The notes below the pieces were generated by a model. That model did no database searches, was not told the origin of the DNA, and saw only the letters and a list, made by a program, of their open reading frames with translations. Below, piece by piece: positions 1 to 11,851 of a DNA stretch of 41,419 nt; the first letter of the stretch is position 1, and each line of letters opens with the position of its first letter. Source of the DNA: Sporodiniella umbellata. Taxonomy: Eukaryota > Mucoromycota > Mucoromycetes > Mucorales > Rhizopodaceae. Location of the stretch: NCBI GenBank assembly GCA_025677835.1, contig JAIXMR010000151.1, positions 1 to 41,419 on the forward strand, given 5' to 3'. Made by a program: the position numbers and the translations under genes.

Positions 1-91
1 TTTCCAAAATACTCAAAAACTGCTTACTAATACCTGTTATGTCTAGTTCGTTACCTACATTTTTTTTTATCAATAAAGCTTTAAATCTTTT

Positions 92-1751
92 TTAAAAATA
101 GAAATTACAGTTTTTGTTTATGGTTATGCCTATCATGTGGTATGTGAGATGCAATGTTCCAGGGCTGATCATTCCACAATAATCGTTTATTTGTGCTTCA
201 TGCTGCAAATCTCCATTTTTTAAGGCTGCTTTTTCTTCCAGGGTTTGGTAATATACTGTATTTTGATGTGGCTCCATCATTGGCTGTGCAAACAGAATGT
301 CAGGTTCAGTCTCAATAAGCTCTAAATACTTTGGTATATATGTTGCCATTTTACGAGTCCTAATGAAAACGTGAGTCGCTGGAGTTTTCTAGAATGCTTC
401 AATCTGGTACCAAATGTCATGGCTATTGAGTACAGTGGAGCTGGTAATTATCACAATGAAATGCTGGTATCGATTGAAGTAATTCAGTGGATTAAATAGC
501 TTACAAATGATAAAATCGGATGGATCATCTCTCGTCAGTATTTCTCGCCCTAAAAAAACAAATCGTACGCATATATTATTGTTTAACAGGCAGTTTCAGT
601 TGATTGATTTCTTTTTTTTTTAACCTCTTTCAAGCTCTAGCTGTATGACTTTCTTGGTTGTTTTAGTAACGTAGGGAGAAACGTTACATACTGGGTAGCA
701 TGGTGAGACAATTGGCATGACGGAGTTTTGAAAGTCTGACAAAGAACTGTATTCTACTTTAGTGCCATTTATTCCAGGTACATATGATTCTAGCATAACT
801 GGTGTTTGCCATGGCCATTGACACCACATATTGAAGAATATGTATAGCATTTTTGTTATGGTCAAGTCTTGTTTGTTATCGATGGAAAGGTATGTCTTTA
901 TTAGCAACAAAGTCCATGAGCTACCATTAAGATAGCCGAGCGGTTTGTTGTAAATGCCGCGTTGTTTAGCCCAGTATTTGACACACTGCAAGCTTGTCTG
1001 AAACAGTTTTGCGTGTTCATGAAGGATTTGTTTTTTGTAAAACTGATTGACTCTGGGTCCATCCATGCTAGCAGCGCATGTCTCATCAATTTCCTGCAGG
1101 AGTTTATCGTCTAAAAAATCAATTTGGGATGTGATTCTTTCGGCCTTTAGTCTAACAAAAGATATATCTATCTGATAAACTATAAGTATTTATTTTTTTT
1201 CTATTTCTGAAATTTAGACTCACAGATATATTGTCTACAGTACACTTGATGATGGGGACATTCGCTTTTTGTATACACTAATATTAATAGAGGTTAAGTT
1301 TATTTTTAAACATGTATATATGTGTGTATGTATTGTACATTACTTCTATACGATTTACCAAAGGCTGCTGCTTTAGCAAATGAGGAAAAATCGAAAAAAA
1401 CAACTTTCGAGTAACAACTTGAGGACATACTAATACGAGATCAATATCTGCACCTCTTATATATCCCCCTAGCCCGTAAGACCCAAAGGGTGACAATAAG
1501 CACTCAATTTCTCCTCTTTTCCACTCTATTTCTTTGGCCGCTACTGCTTGAAAGTTCAATAGTATTCGTTGTAGTAATTCAATAACGCTTTTTCTATTTA
1601 TATTGTTTTAGGTTTGGTGGTATTTATGAAGCTCTTTTTGTTCTAAAGCCAAAACCTTTTTAATTGTTCGTCTAGGGACTCAACGATCTGTTTGTTTTTA
1701 AGATACTCGTGCCATTCTATGTTGCTTATATTTGCTAATGATACGGCCATT
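92..1751 (-). CDS. Poly(A) polymerase (PAP1-like), five exons inferred
   Basis: Nuclear poly(A) polymerase adds the 3' poly(A) tail to pre-mRNA. The nucleotidyltransferase signature FGSYGLGGYIRGADIDLVL (around 1430-1500) supplies two catalytic Asp, and IDISFVRLK (around 1150) supplies the third. The central domain follows (DETCAASMDGPRVNQF, LQCVKYWAKQRGIY, MPIVSPCYPVCNVS) and a diverged C-terminal RNA-binding domain ends at the stop at 92. I read the start at 1751. The joined protein is about 460 residues, shorter than typical Pap1 (about 550-600): the usual leader before the catalytic domain is short and the basic tail is missing. Introns around 1230-1350 and 1150-1215 have normal GT..AG ends. 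The first intron (donor GTTTTG, about 1597-1658) and the one near 550-640 (donor GTTAAA) have weak donors. It could be a divergent paralogue or, less likely, an early pseudogene. The family call is firm; the exon ends are approximate. Confidence 0.8.
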
Positions 1752-2847
1752 TATGATATTAAAAGTAAATTGATGTTTAGATATCTGCTTTTAGGTTGTA
1801 AAAGAAAAACAGAGGTTGACAAAGGTACTGTTTTATAAAGAAAGGAAAAAATAAAATAAAATAAAAAACAGCAGAGCCATATATTGGTGAGCAAAAAATA
1901 AAGTCACAGGCTCTGTGTTTTCTATGCAAAGGGTGATCCTTATATCTTCCAGTTTGCCTTGAAATTTAAATGACTACAAATGCATTTTGTGCTTTTCTTG
2001 ACATTTCTCAAAAATGGGGTTTTGTCTTTCAATTAAAGGGCAGGAGGTCTTTTGTTTTTTGGTTTGCATATAAGCCTTTTAGCAAATAATAAGATTCAGT
2101 TGATTAAAAGTATACGATGCTTTGGTGGTCGGAAACACGCTCTTTAAACTCCCAGAAACGGCCGGTATTAATACTCAGTGTTTCACATGGCTGTCAGGAT
2201 TAGTGTAGTCTTGGTGCGCTTGGTGAGCAGCAATGAAGCTCTGCTATCTGGTTCGATTAGGAAGCGGAGTTTAGCTTAGTAAAAATATTGAACAAACCAT
2301 CAGTTTTGCCGCTCAATTAATCTAGATTGCGACGCGTAAAAGGTAAAGAAAACAAGCTCAATACTTGTTTGAGTCCATTGAATGCTGACAGGCTTTTTGC
2401 AAGCCCATATATGGTTGGTTCTTGCTGTTAAACGTTAAACTTTGCCCTTCAAAAAACCGTTTCGGTTTAAAACGAAGTTACCTATTCGCTTAGTACTATG
2501 GTAATTAATAAGGCCATACATCCAACGTAGTGTGCATTTAGTCAACTGTGTTTAACCAAACATGTTTTGTAACTTTTGTCTTTTCGTAATAAGCTTTCAT
2601 TTTGTCATTTTTCGTAGATAGCTTCTATACAACTGTGATAAAAGATATTTCTTTATAAATCAAGTGACAGTTTTTTAGTGTCCATACGTTGAAACACTAA
2701 TACAAATATTCAATTTACGTCATTAACGGCCTAAAATGGAGAATGTCGTGGTTTTAAAAAACGAGGTGAAAAAAGCTGGGCAATGATGTATTTCACATAA
2801 TTTCAGTATATTCGTTATTTTCTTTCACGTTCCCCTATCAAAAGAAA
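1752..2847. other. Intergenic, divergent promoter region
   Basis: About 1.1 kb between the divergent poly(A) polymerase and CUE-protein genes. No convincing ORF or RNA gene was seen. It is AT-rich with short A/T runs and one ACGCGT (MCB-like) hexamer near 2333. It presumably holds both promoters. Confidence 0.5.
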
Positions 2848-4013
2848 ATGTCTGAGCAACAAAACAACCAAGAAACACAATTGAATACCCCAAACAACAA
2901 TACTCCAGAGCTGAAGGGAAATGTGAAAATTCTCAAGGATGCTTTTCCCGACTTGGAGGTGGATTTGATAGAAACGATTCTAGAAAGTCAAGGTGGCAAC
3001 TTAGATGCCGCATTTGAGGTTTTGCTGGGAATGTCGGATCCCTCATACAAGCCTGAACCCACCAACGACCAGCTAAGGGAAGATGAAGCCTATGCTAGAA
3101 GATTAGCTAGAGAAAGTCAGCCCCGCCAAAATAGCTCGTCTCAAGACCGACCAAACGACCAAAATCCTCTCTTCAATTTCCAAGAAGAGTTGCCAGTTAT
3201 TAAGGAAAAAGTGATCGAGGCAGGAAATGGTAAGAACGGATAGATTGAGTTTCCATTAAAAACCCGAATTAGCTGCCAAGAATAAGATAATGAGTTTTTA
3301 TAATCAACTTATGGCATCGCCTGACAATAACCAGCAGTAAGTAAAAGAGAGGGGAAAAGCTATAAACTTAAACACTTTTTAGGGCAAGCAATAGTAACGC
3401 ACAAAATAGCAATTTATTGGAGACTAAAATGGGAGGTCTGAATTTAATGGATAATTCAACACAAAACCGTACAGAAAACAAGCGTTCGGTTGATTTATAC
3501 GAGTGGGATGGTAACCGCCTATGATGAATATTGAAACCAAAATTAAATCAAGAAATATTAGGTCGGGCAACCAATAATACTGCCAAGGAACGTAACATAA
3601 ATACATCTACACCACAAGATCAGCTGCTATCAGACGAACAATTCGCAAGACAATTAGCAAAGGAAGATGCTGACATGGCAGCGGCAGCAGCAGTAACAGT
3701 TACAACTCCTAGATCACCAGATACAGGTATTTTTTTATTGACCCTTTACACAGTCTAACTTATTGTTCTTGTCTAGGTGCTGGAGGGATACATAGAAAAA
3801 ACGATGATGAGGTCACTTTCTCTGTAGTTGATCAAAAAGAGAGCGAAAAGCCAATTAGTGGCTATAACATACGTGATGACGGTGGTAGCGATAGCTTGGA
3901 CGATCTCTTTGAAAAAAAAAGTACATGATACCTGCTTTAGAAACTTAAAATATACTGACTGTTTTTCTTTAGCTGAAAAAACAATCAGCGAAAACACTAA
4001 GAAAGAAACATAA
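2848..4013 (+). CDS. CUE-domain protein (Cue5-like ubiquitin-binding adaptor), multi-exon
   Basis: The first exon (2848-3229) carries a CUE domain at about residues 24-66: LKDAFPDLEVDLIETILESQ, then GGNLDAAFEVLLGMSDP. The Phe-Pro and the downstream di-Leu are the ubiquitin-contact positions. The short motif DEAYARRLARES after it, and its echo DEQFARQLAKED in a later exon (about 3640), are typical of Cue5/TOLLIP-type proteins, which link ubiquitinated cargo to selective autophagy. Four further exons can be joined in frame across GTAAGA..TTAG (3230), GTAAGT..TTAG (about 3337), GTAACC..TTAG (about 3511) and GTATTT..CTAG (about 3726). The protein ends in an acidic stretch (DDGGSDSLDDLFEKK). A last intron (GTACAT..TTAG) gives the stop at 4013; without it a TGA follows at about 3927. 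The gene runs tail to tail with RAD54. The CUE call is strong; the Cue5 assignment is inferred from the motif pair. Confidence 0.8.
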
Positions 4014-4047
4014 ACTGTCTGTTTAAAATTTTATTACAAATAAATAT

Positions 4048-6883
4048 CTATTTCATATGCGAAATGTATTGGAAAACGTAAGAAACTATATCTTTATGAG
4101 CCTCTGATATTAGTATGGAGTCTGGAAGACGAAGGAGGTCTTTGTCATAATGATCCCATCTATTACTACCATTAATAAATCTGTTACATACTACGGGGGC
4201 AAACTTACGTGCTGGTGTCACCATACTTCATCATATCTGCTGTTGTGTGTTGCTTGCCTTGAATACACCGTTTACATTTAAAAGTATCGTGTGTTTCGCA
4301 CTCACTTTTAGAGTTGTACTGGAACAATTGACGCATATCTGCGAGTGAAAAATGTCGCTCCATATCTGTCTCATCCACTACACAATTAGATAGTGATTGC
4401 TTATGTGATTGCCGTTGAAATATTTTTTCTTCAATTGTTCCAGCCGTAATAAATCGGTAAATGAAGCAGTCTTTTTTCTGACCGTCTCTCCACACACGAG
4501 CCAAAGCTTGTTGATCGGCAGCAGGGTTCCAGTCGGGATCGAATAGAACTAAACGATTAGCACCAATCAAATTCAAACCACAGCCTCCTGCTTTGCTACT
4601 AAGAAGAAATACGAACTCTTCACCTTCAGGGTTATTGAACCTATCCACCAGTTTTTGTCTTTTGGGAATAGTCATAGTCCCGTCCAACCGTAGTACCCCG
4701 TATCTCTGCTCTTGACAAAATGCTTCAAATATGTCTAACGTCTGTGTATAATTGCTGATAAGCACGATTTTGTCTTTGGTTTCTTTTTTAATTTTGTGAA
4801 GCATTCTACATATATATCGGTTATATTGTACTCGGTATTATTATACTCTTGTCATTGTATTACCGAGCTAAAACTTCAAATTTGCCAGAGTATTGAGGAT
4901 TGACGGTCTTGGAATTTTGGTAGTTTGAAGGTAATACCGATTCGCAACCATCTAGGTCGGCCGGTAGATTTAATAAATTTGGGTGGTTGCAAAGCTTTTT
5001 AAGAAGTGTAATCGCCTGTTTGGTTCTGTCAGATACATTTTTCTCATACATCTTTAGTTTTTTTTTTTTTTTTTTTTTACCTTGAGAGGCTGACTCCCTT
5101 GACCACGTAGCAAAGTCTTTATTTCAGGTGACGTTAGAAACACATTGTATAAAGCCTCCTGTAGAGGAGCAAGTTTACAAAAGACAACATGCTCGTATTT
5201 TACAGGTACTGTTTTTTTTCAAGAGTAATAAAAAGGTTAGATTGGATTCGAATAGTCAACTAAATCAACTTACAGTATTTTGATAAAATATCATTAGTTC
5301 TACGTATAGTAAACTTGGATACAATCTTCCAAAACTCTGCAACCTTTTCATCACTAAGCAGTCTTTCCTTTTCTGATGCGTCAGCATCACGACCTCGTAA
5401 AATAGGATTTTCATAATTCCTTCTGAACTCGCTTGGGGTCCCAAGCAGCCCAGGGTTGGCAAAATCTAATAGCGAATAGTATTCGCTAAGATCATTCTGT
5501 GTTATTTTGTCAGTCACTGCAGCCTCCTTAGTCATATCTACTTACTTGGATAGGGGTGCCAGACAGGATTATTCTTCTAGTAACAGGCAAACTGTTTAGC
5601 TCTTGAAACAGTAAAGATTCTAAGCCAAAATTCAATATATCTTAATAGTTATATATTGGTATATTGTTTACCTCCGTTTTTTAAGCGATGACCTTCGTCA
5701 CATAATAACATACCAATAGGAGACTTTCTCAAGTATTTACTGTAAGTTCTTAAACTCTCATAAGAGATAATGAGAATTGGATTCACTATTTGCCCTTGAG
5801 CAGCGCCCCATCTTTTTACTGCAGCTATTTTCTCTTTACTCCCACCACTATCAACAACAAGAGGCCTTACACGCGTCTCACCTAGCCATTTTACTAAAGG
5901 AAACAAGTTAATACATATATTGATTAAGGTATTTTCAGTATACTAAATTCGTTTGCCCAGTTTTTCACTAAGCTTGAAGGGCAGGTCACAATTGCTTTAT
6001 TAATAGTTGGTTTTCCAATGGCTTCAGACTGTTGCAGTAAAGTCCATACCAGTGCAATACATTGAAGCTATTTCCAAAATAATGTTGTTTAGTAACACAG
6101 TTTTTTCTTTGTAGGATTATATTACAGTTTTTCCTAGTCCCATTTCATCAGCCATAATACACCTAGAAAGAGTGATAGATTTAGCTGATAAATTTACTAT
6201 TGCATGAAAAACGCTTACCCTGAGGCCTCAGAATGCACTTTCCCTGTCGTGCATTGATATAGGAATTTCACGCCTTCTACTTGATGAGGTCGTAAAACTC
6301 TACCTAATACAGGGTCTACAACAACATGTCCAAGCTTTTTTTCTTCTTTCTTTAAACCTAATATATCTGCTAGTGACTTTTGCTTTTTTTTGGGTTTATC
6401 TGTTGTGATTTTTAAATCCTCTTCAACATGATCTGTATCTGGATTCCATAAAACAACCGCGTCTTCTGTAGTGTGATCGTAGAGTGCTCGCATTAAGTGA
6501 CCGGCTCTTTTACGCATACCCAGTGATTTTCTTGCCCCGAAATTGCTATTGACAGACGGTGCTACTTGGCCGTCACTACGCTGCATTGTGGGTATTTTGA
6601 ATTTTTTAGAGAGAGCTGCTTTTGTGTCGTAGTTTTTTGAAATTCTTGAAACAGGAGGTGGTATTTTGGCCAGTAATTTTTTGTCGTTGAGTAAAACTCT
6701 TTTTCTAGGAGAGGCTTCATTGTCGTCAGCAAATTCAGAATCTGCAGAACTGTTGTCATCGATCGATCCAGCATCGTCTTCTGAATCCGAATCAATGTAT
6801 GTGGACACTTTTTTAACGAGGGGTTTTGCTCGGTTCGATGTTCTAGTTAAGGTGGGTATAGATCTGGGTCTTTTCATGAGCAT
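4048..6883 (-). CDS. RAD54: RAD54, SNF2-family recombination ATPase, multi-exon
   Basis: DNA-dependent translocase that works with Rad51 in homologous recombination. The N-terminal exon is acidic and serine-rich ([12 protein letters not shown]), then [18 protein letters not shown]. Helicase motif [10 protein letters not shown], lies around 6128-6155; motif II is [10 protein letters not shown] around 5680-5700; the region [18 protein letters not shown] is at 5450-5500. The second RecA lobe follows: [33 protein letters not shown] and motif [15 protein letters not shown] (about 4485-4510). [19 protein letters not shown] and [12 protein letters not shown] are Rad54-specific. The C-terminal [15 protein letters not shown] is reached by a 43-nt intron (about 4147-4189) and ends at a TAG at 4048. 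I chose the start at 6883 (MLMKRPRS); 6877 is equally possible, and an upstream in-frame ATG at 6979 would add an unlikely hydrophobic leader. Length is roughly 800-850 residues, normal for Rad54. Confidence 0.92.
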
Positions 6884-7871
6884 GCTGAGAGAGTTTATGT
6901 ATTTTGTAGGTAATTGCGAAAAAAAAAAAAGAAAGTGCGTAGTGAGAGTTCCTTTTAAAGTCTCCATTTTTAGAAACAATGGTCACAGCGTGTTTGAAGT
7001 TTGGTTGTCATGGAAACGGTGATTGTTGACAAAAAAGGAAATGATTAAATATCAGTTATTGACAGCCAGCTTTTTTGCTCCGTATAAAAAAGGTAAAGCA
7101 AAACTCTCAAAGAAACTTTGATCCATCTAAAAGAAAGTTGTCATTATCTCATTTTGTTCTATATTAGTACCTGCGTTTCACTTTTGAAAAAACCGTAGAA
7201 ACGTCTCCCCTAAAAAAAACGTAGTAGGGGGCGTGTCTTGTTCGTTTTGGAGTATCCCTCTAAATTTCTATCGGTTATATACTACGAAAAGCACTACCAA
7301 ATGCCATATCCCAACAAAGGTCAAATTACTAAAATTAAAGTAGTCTTAAGGTTCAAAATTTTATGTCCGTTTGTTTTTTCTAATTTAAAGACAAAAGTAG
7401 CTCAGTCTTTCAAATCAAGTAAATGGCTATAGATGTACAAAAAAGAAGGAAATCGCTAATTGAAATTTTGCTTATTCTATTGCTCTAAATCAAGAATAGT
7501 AGCCAAATAGTATGTGTTGGTTCAGTTGCAGTGTATGGGTTTGCTATTAGCAAAAAAAAAATCTCTATTATTTAAATGTATTTTTTTTTTAGCTAAAGAT
7601 TAATCGAAGTATATGAAGAGTACAATATGATACTATAAGGCCTGCTCCTAAGTTGGGCTGGCAGCAATTTGTACGACTCTTTAAAACAAAAACTAAAATG
7701 TCTGTTCAACTGTACAAAACAGACTCAAAGGCCTAAGACAAACCAATTAGACCCTAGTAGTAGCCATAGTCCTCTACTGTGAGTGTATAGAAGGTTTAAA
7801 ACCAAGTCACTGGTTATATTTTTTTAGATTTTTGCAAAAATCGTATTTTACTTTACAAAAAAAAGAAAAGA
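6884..7871. other. Intergenic, divergent RAD54/PET127 promoter region
   Basis: About 990 bp of AT-rich DNA between two divergent genes. Short ORFs here lack any recognisable domain. I see no tRNA, repeat or clear regulatory motif beyond A/T runs (for example near 7551 and 7579). Confidence 0.5.
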
Positions 7872-9924
7872 ATGCTCTCATGTCTAAAAAGCGATCGCCG
7901 CATTTTAGTTCGTTTGAGCAGGCGCTTTTTATCTAGTAATGGAACAGCAGTACTTATCAAAGAAACACCAGAAGTTTGCATCATTAAACAAAAAACTACA
8001 AAAATGTCTCTGGCAGATAGACTTAAGTACATTAGCGCTCGTCCAAAAGTGAAATGGCACAAGATCAAAACTAAAAACTATGAGGGTATTTCATGCTACA
8101 ACTTCAGTGATTTGCTAATTCGATTTTAGTCATTCCCTCCCCTAACAATGTAGAGATAGCCACTTTAGCTCATGGTTTAGAGAAAGTGCTTTTGCGGTAC
8201 CTTTTTTTTCTTTCTTGGAAATTTTTTTGACATTTTATAAACAGTCCAGGCGTTCATTATCTAAGGGATCCAAAAACGAAAGAATACAACTTTTCACCAT
8301 ATTTAGAAAACATAGTGCAGCCTTCTAGTGTTAATTTCGATGCTTTATCTCCTTATATTACATCGTCTAAAGATACAGTAAATGACTCTAACAAAAAACT
8401 TCACACATACATGTACAAGTATAATTAAAAAAGTCTAGAACCTTTTAAATATGGCTAAAGATCGTAAAAGTCGCTACATCGGCTCTACATCTTCAATATC
8501 GGCCGTGTTATCTCAGTTTTACTTTACTATGTCTAACTTCAAAGCTCTAAACATGGTAGGGCTATCTCCAGTATTTCAGGATATGGTACATTGGGATAAA
8601 ACAACAACAGAAAAAATCTGACTTAAATGTCATTGTTTTACATAGTCCAGCAAGTTTACTCGAGGAACAAGAGTAGCAGCTTCTATTTACTTGAGATGGA
8701 AAGATGGTGTATATGCTATAGATGCAGAAAAGGGTTCATTCGCACAAGAAACAGTCTTGAGTGAATTGGTAAATCAATATTCTTTGAAAGAAACATAATT
8801 GATTTAAATATCGCAGGGAAAGTCTTTGGAGAAAGTGTTGACGCTTAAACCTGAGGAGTTTTCCAAGTATTTAAAAACAAGTACTGAAGAAATTGATATA
8901 GAAGAAAGAAATAGACCAGAGTCATATGCTTATGGACAGGTAACGTTTTTTTTATATCTTATCTTGATCAAAAGCTTTACGTTTTTTTATAGTACGGAGA
9001 TTTTTTGTTGAGGTCTCAGCTCGACTGCCATCATCCTAGTCTTTCCAGGAAAACATTTGATCTCAAAACAAGAGCAGCTATTCCAGTTAGATTGGATGTT
9101 TCAAATTATAAAGTAATTTCTTGTAACCCAAAACTAACTATATATTGATTGTTTGAATAGAAATACGTTGGGTATAGCTTGAAAAAAAACAAGGGGTTAT
9201 ATGAATCCTACGAAAGAGAGTATTATGATATGATTCGTTCTGCTTTTCTGAAATATATGTAAAAAAAAAAAAAATAGAAAAAGTAAAAAGTAAAAACTCA
9301 ACTCTGTCTTTTAGTTTTCAAGTAAGAATTGGCCATATGGATGGTATTCTGGTTGCTTATCATAACACTAGCAAGATGTTTGGGTTTCAATATATCTCTA
9401 GAGAAGAGATGGATAAACGTATATTTGGCTCTTCAAAACTTGGCGATAAAGTGTTTAAAAACTCTCTGTCTCTACTACAAAGTGTATTAAACGAAGCCAC
9501 CAAAAAGTACCCAAAGCAGACTCTTCGGATGTCTTTTGATTCGTATTCATACAACTCTGATACTCTTATGAGGGTTTTTGTTGAAGCTGTATCTCCAGGA
9601 CAAGACGAGAGAGATTATGAATCAATACCTTACGAGAACTTAACCATGTATAAACTCCAAACTATATCATACTTAAATGGCCGTGAAGTCACAGGAGAGC
9701 TTCAGTTTAAGAACCCTCGTCGTGACAAATGGAATATACATTATAACTTAGCCGAAGTTTACGAAGGTGATATGGAAACAAAAAAAAAAGCGTTCGAACA
9801 AATGAGACAACGCCAAGCTACAGTTTATCAGGCCAATGGGAGAAGTGGCGTAATGCTTGATTTACTCTATGAAATTAGCATGAAAACATTATCGGAAGAG
9901 GCAAATAGTTCTGTAAATAAATAG
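7872..9924 (+). CDS. PET127: PET127-like mitochondrial RNA-degradation factor, multi-exon
   Basis: Pet127 is a membrane-associated mitochondrial protein needed for 5' processing and turnover of mitochondrial RNA; it belongs to the PD-(D/E)XK nuclease-like superfamily. The N-terminus (MLSCLKSDRRILVRLSRRFL) is Arg-rich without acids, as a mitochondrial presequence should be. Exons join in frame to give LAHGLEKVLLRPGVHYLRDP, NFDALSPYITSSKD, YIGSTSSISAVLSQFYF, RGTRVAASIYLRWKDG and the nuclease-fold core FLLRSQLDCHHP...FDLKTRA (9000-9080; Asp of LDC, then DLK). The last exon (from about 9316) contains RIGHMDGILVAYHNT, ISYLNGREVTGEL and NIHYNLAEVYEGD. Intron donors include GTATTT (about 8091), GTACCT (about 8198), GTAAAT (about 8378), GTACAT (about 8587), GTAACG (about 8940) and GTAATT (about 9112). 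Estimated length is 550-600 residues. The family call rests on several remembered Pet127 signatures. Confidence 0.85.
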
Positions 9925-11356
9925 ACACCTTAATATTTCTTCTAATCAGCATTGGTTTTGCTCTTTCAAATACGTTTTTGCTTAGTGTTTGGCAATGATG
10001 ATTTACAGAAAATCGGATAAGAGTATTGTATGTATATATGTCTATACAATCTATAGATAATGTACAAAAAAAAAAAATGACTCAGCACTTTTTAGCTCTA
10101 TCGAGAAGGTTACTGATGTAATTGCACTATGTGGCAACCATTTGGTAGGGTATTCTGTTTGTTACTATAGAGCATAAATTAATCTTAAAAGGGCCAGCCT
10201 TAGTATGTAAAACACCTTTGTTTTACGTAAACCGAGAGGGCTCTGCCCTACTTGTATCATTTAGCTTACACAGACAATGAGCCATACTATTCCGAAATTA
10301 CTGAGACTCTTTATTAAGAGCAATACTACATTATTCTTTTCAATTGATTTCGGCTACAGTTTACGTTTTAATCTCTGTTAGAGAGTTTTATACGAAAGAA
10401 GTCTAAAAAGGCAAAACAAACGCGTACTTACATTTTTATTTTATGTCTAGTTATTGTTCAAGCATATTTGCTGTTTGAAAAAACAACCTTTAGAATAGCT
10501 TTCTGCTAATGTACATCAGCTATAGATATAACGGGTGAAAACATACTTTTAGCATTTGCTATAATTTTTTCTTAGATACCAAGTAGTTTATTGACGGTTT
10601 ATTTCAAACTGTTCAAAACTTTCAAAGTTGTACTGGACTAATGTAATCACTAGCTTTTTTATCAGAAAAACAGCATAATAAGATCTAAATCTGCTCCCGT
10701 TAGGTATTTCCACATGAGGTTGAAAAGAAAAACTCTATCAACACAGTATGAGGTTTCTATTCAATTCTGTTTGACAAGAATTAAAACACACGCTTGTGGC
10801 GTCATCGTGTAGAAAGGGACAGCTCTTTGTTTACCCTAAACAGACGTTATAGTTCTTATTAGCGAAGCATCAAAATTACAATAGATTGTTTATGCAGAGA
10901 AATAATAGTATTTTAGAGTTCTCTCAATAATTTTGTACACTTGTAAAGTAAATGTAATTTTTAAAGCAGAGTTGGCCTGGATTTATGTCAGATTTATCAA
11001 ATCATATGGTGGCGTTTGACGTTCTGTAGGCATATTCATCCTTTTTTAATAGGTTCTTCTACAAATATGTCATCATTACCCTATTTTTTTTTTTTTTTTT
11101 TTTGAAAGAAACAGTTTGAAAGTTGTAGATGTTGCCAAGTTTTTTTGGACGCTATGTACAAGGATATTCCCCAGTCTTTCTTTTTTTTCTCTTCTTTTCT
11201 TTGTGATATCTGCCTTTAAAGCCGTATTTAAAGCTGAAATTACAAGCTTAGATTGGCTATCTACCATTGCATCATGATGAAGTGGGTACATCCAATAAAT
11301 CAGCAACGGTTTGATTGTTTTCTCTTTTCTTTTTCTTTTACGGCTCCAAAAAATCT
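9925..11356. other. Intergenic, no gene seen
   Basis: About 1.4 kb without a believable ORF on either strand. It holds A/T homopolymers (12 A near 10067; 18 T at 11085-11102). A short minus-strand reading frame at 11076-11306 is low-complexity Lys/Asn coding from A-runs and is not supported. Confidence 0.5.
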
Positions 11357-11851
11357 ATGGACTGGCATAACAATAAAGAAAAAGAAAGCAATGTTATGTC
11401 TATTAATGCTATTACATGCCCGGAGCTAGTTTCCCCCTTTTCTGTATCTGCTCAGCAAAGTATCGTCGGGGCTCTTCCTGCTTTGTATCGGGTCCCTGAA
11501 TACGAAAATGCAAAGCTCAACTCACTTTTGGAGACGGGCTACTCTAGACGACACAGCAGCAGTAGTTCATCGAGTAGATCCAGCAACGAAAGTCAGTCTG
11601 TTGACCACACAAACCTCTCTCTAATACGAAGGAGAGAGAAAAACAAGGCTGCTTCTGCTAAATATAGAGCTAAAAAACTAAGTATCACCAACTCGATGCA
11701 AACACACATTATGTATCTTACCTCTCAAGTTAAAAATCTTGAAAACAAGCTGGTTGAAACACAACAGAGCAAGTTCCATCTAATGAAGGAGTATCAAAAT
11801 TTTTATAATCACTGTAAGCATCACCACTTGCCTGCTCAACTCAAAGAGTAG
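11357..11851 (+). CDS. Small bZIP transcription factor (Cys3/Met4-like basic region)
   Basis: Single-exon protein of 164 residues from the ATG at 11357. The frame is open upstream to 11315, but that part encodes a poly-Phe stretch from pyrimidine tract. A Ser-rich linker (about 66-79) precedes a basic region at residues 91-108, RRREKNKAASAKYRAKK. This keeps the bZIP signature N-x2-A-A-S-x2-Y-R; NKAASAKYRAKK is closest to the sulfur-metabolism regulators (cys-3, Met28, Met4) and ATF4-like factors. A leucine-zipper-like helix follows (MYLTSQVKNLENKLVE). The protein ends in a His/Cys cluster (NHCKHHHLPAQ). It should act as a nuclear dimer on DNA. The target pathway is inferred only from the basic region. 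No partner gene lies nearby. Confidence 0.85.
   Translation: MDWHNNKEKESNVMSINAITCPELVSPFSVSAQQSIVGALPALYRVPEYENAKLNSLLETGYSRRHSSSSSSSRSSNESQSVDHTNLSLIRRREKNKAASAKYRAKKLSITNSMQTHIMYLTSQVKNLENKLVETQQSKFHLMKEYQNFYNHCKHHHLPAQLKE

Noticed and set aside
2220..2280. GGTTCGATTAGG resembling a tRNA T-arm
   Set aside because: No pairing stem around the loop and no D-arm or anticodon arm upstream.
6884..6979. Extended RAD54 start at 6979
   Set aside because: The extra residues form a poly-Phe stretch from a T/A run and do not fit the Rad54 N-terminus; this part is more likely leader sequence.
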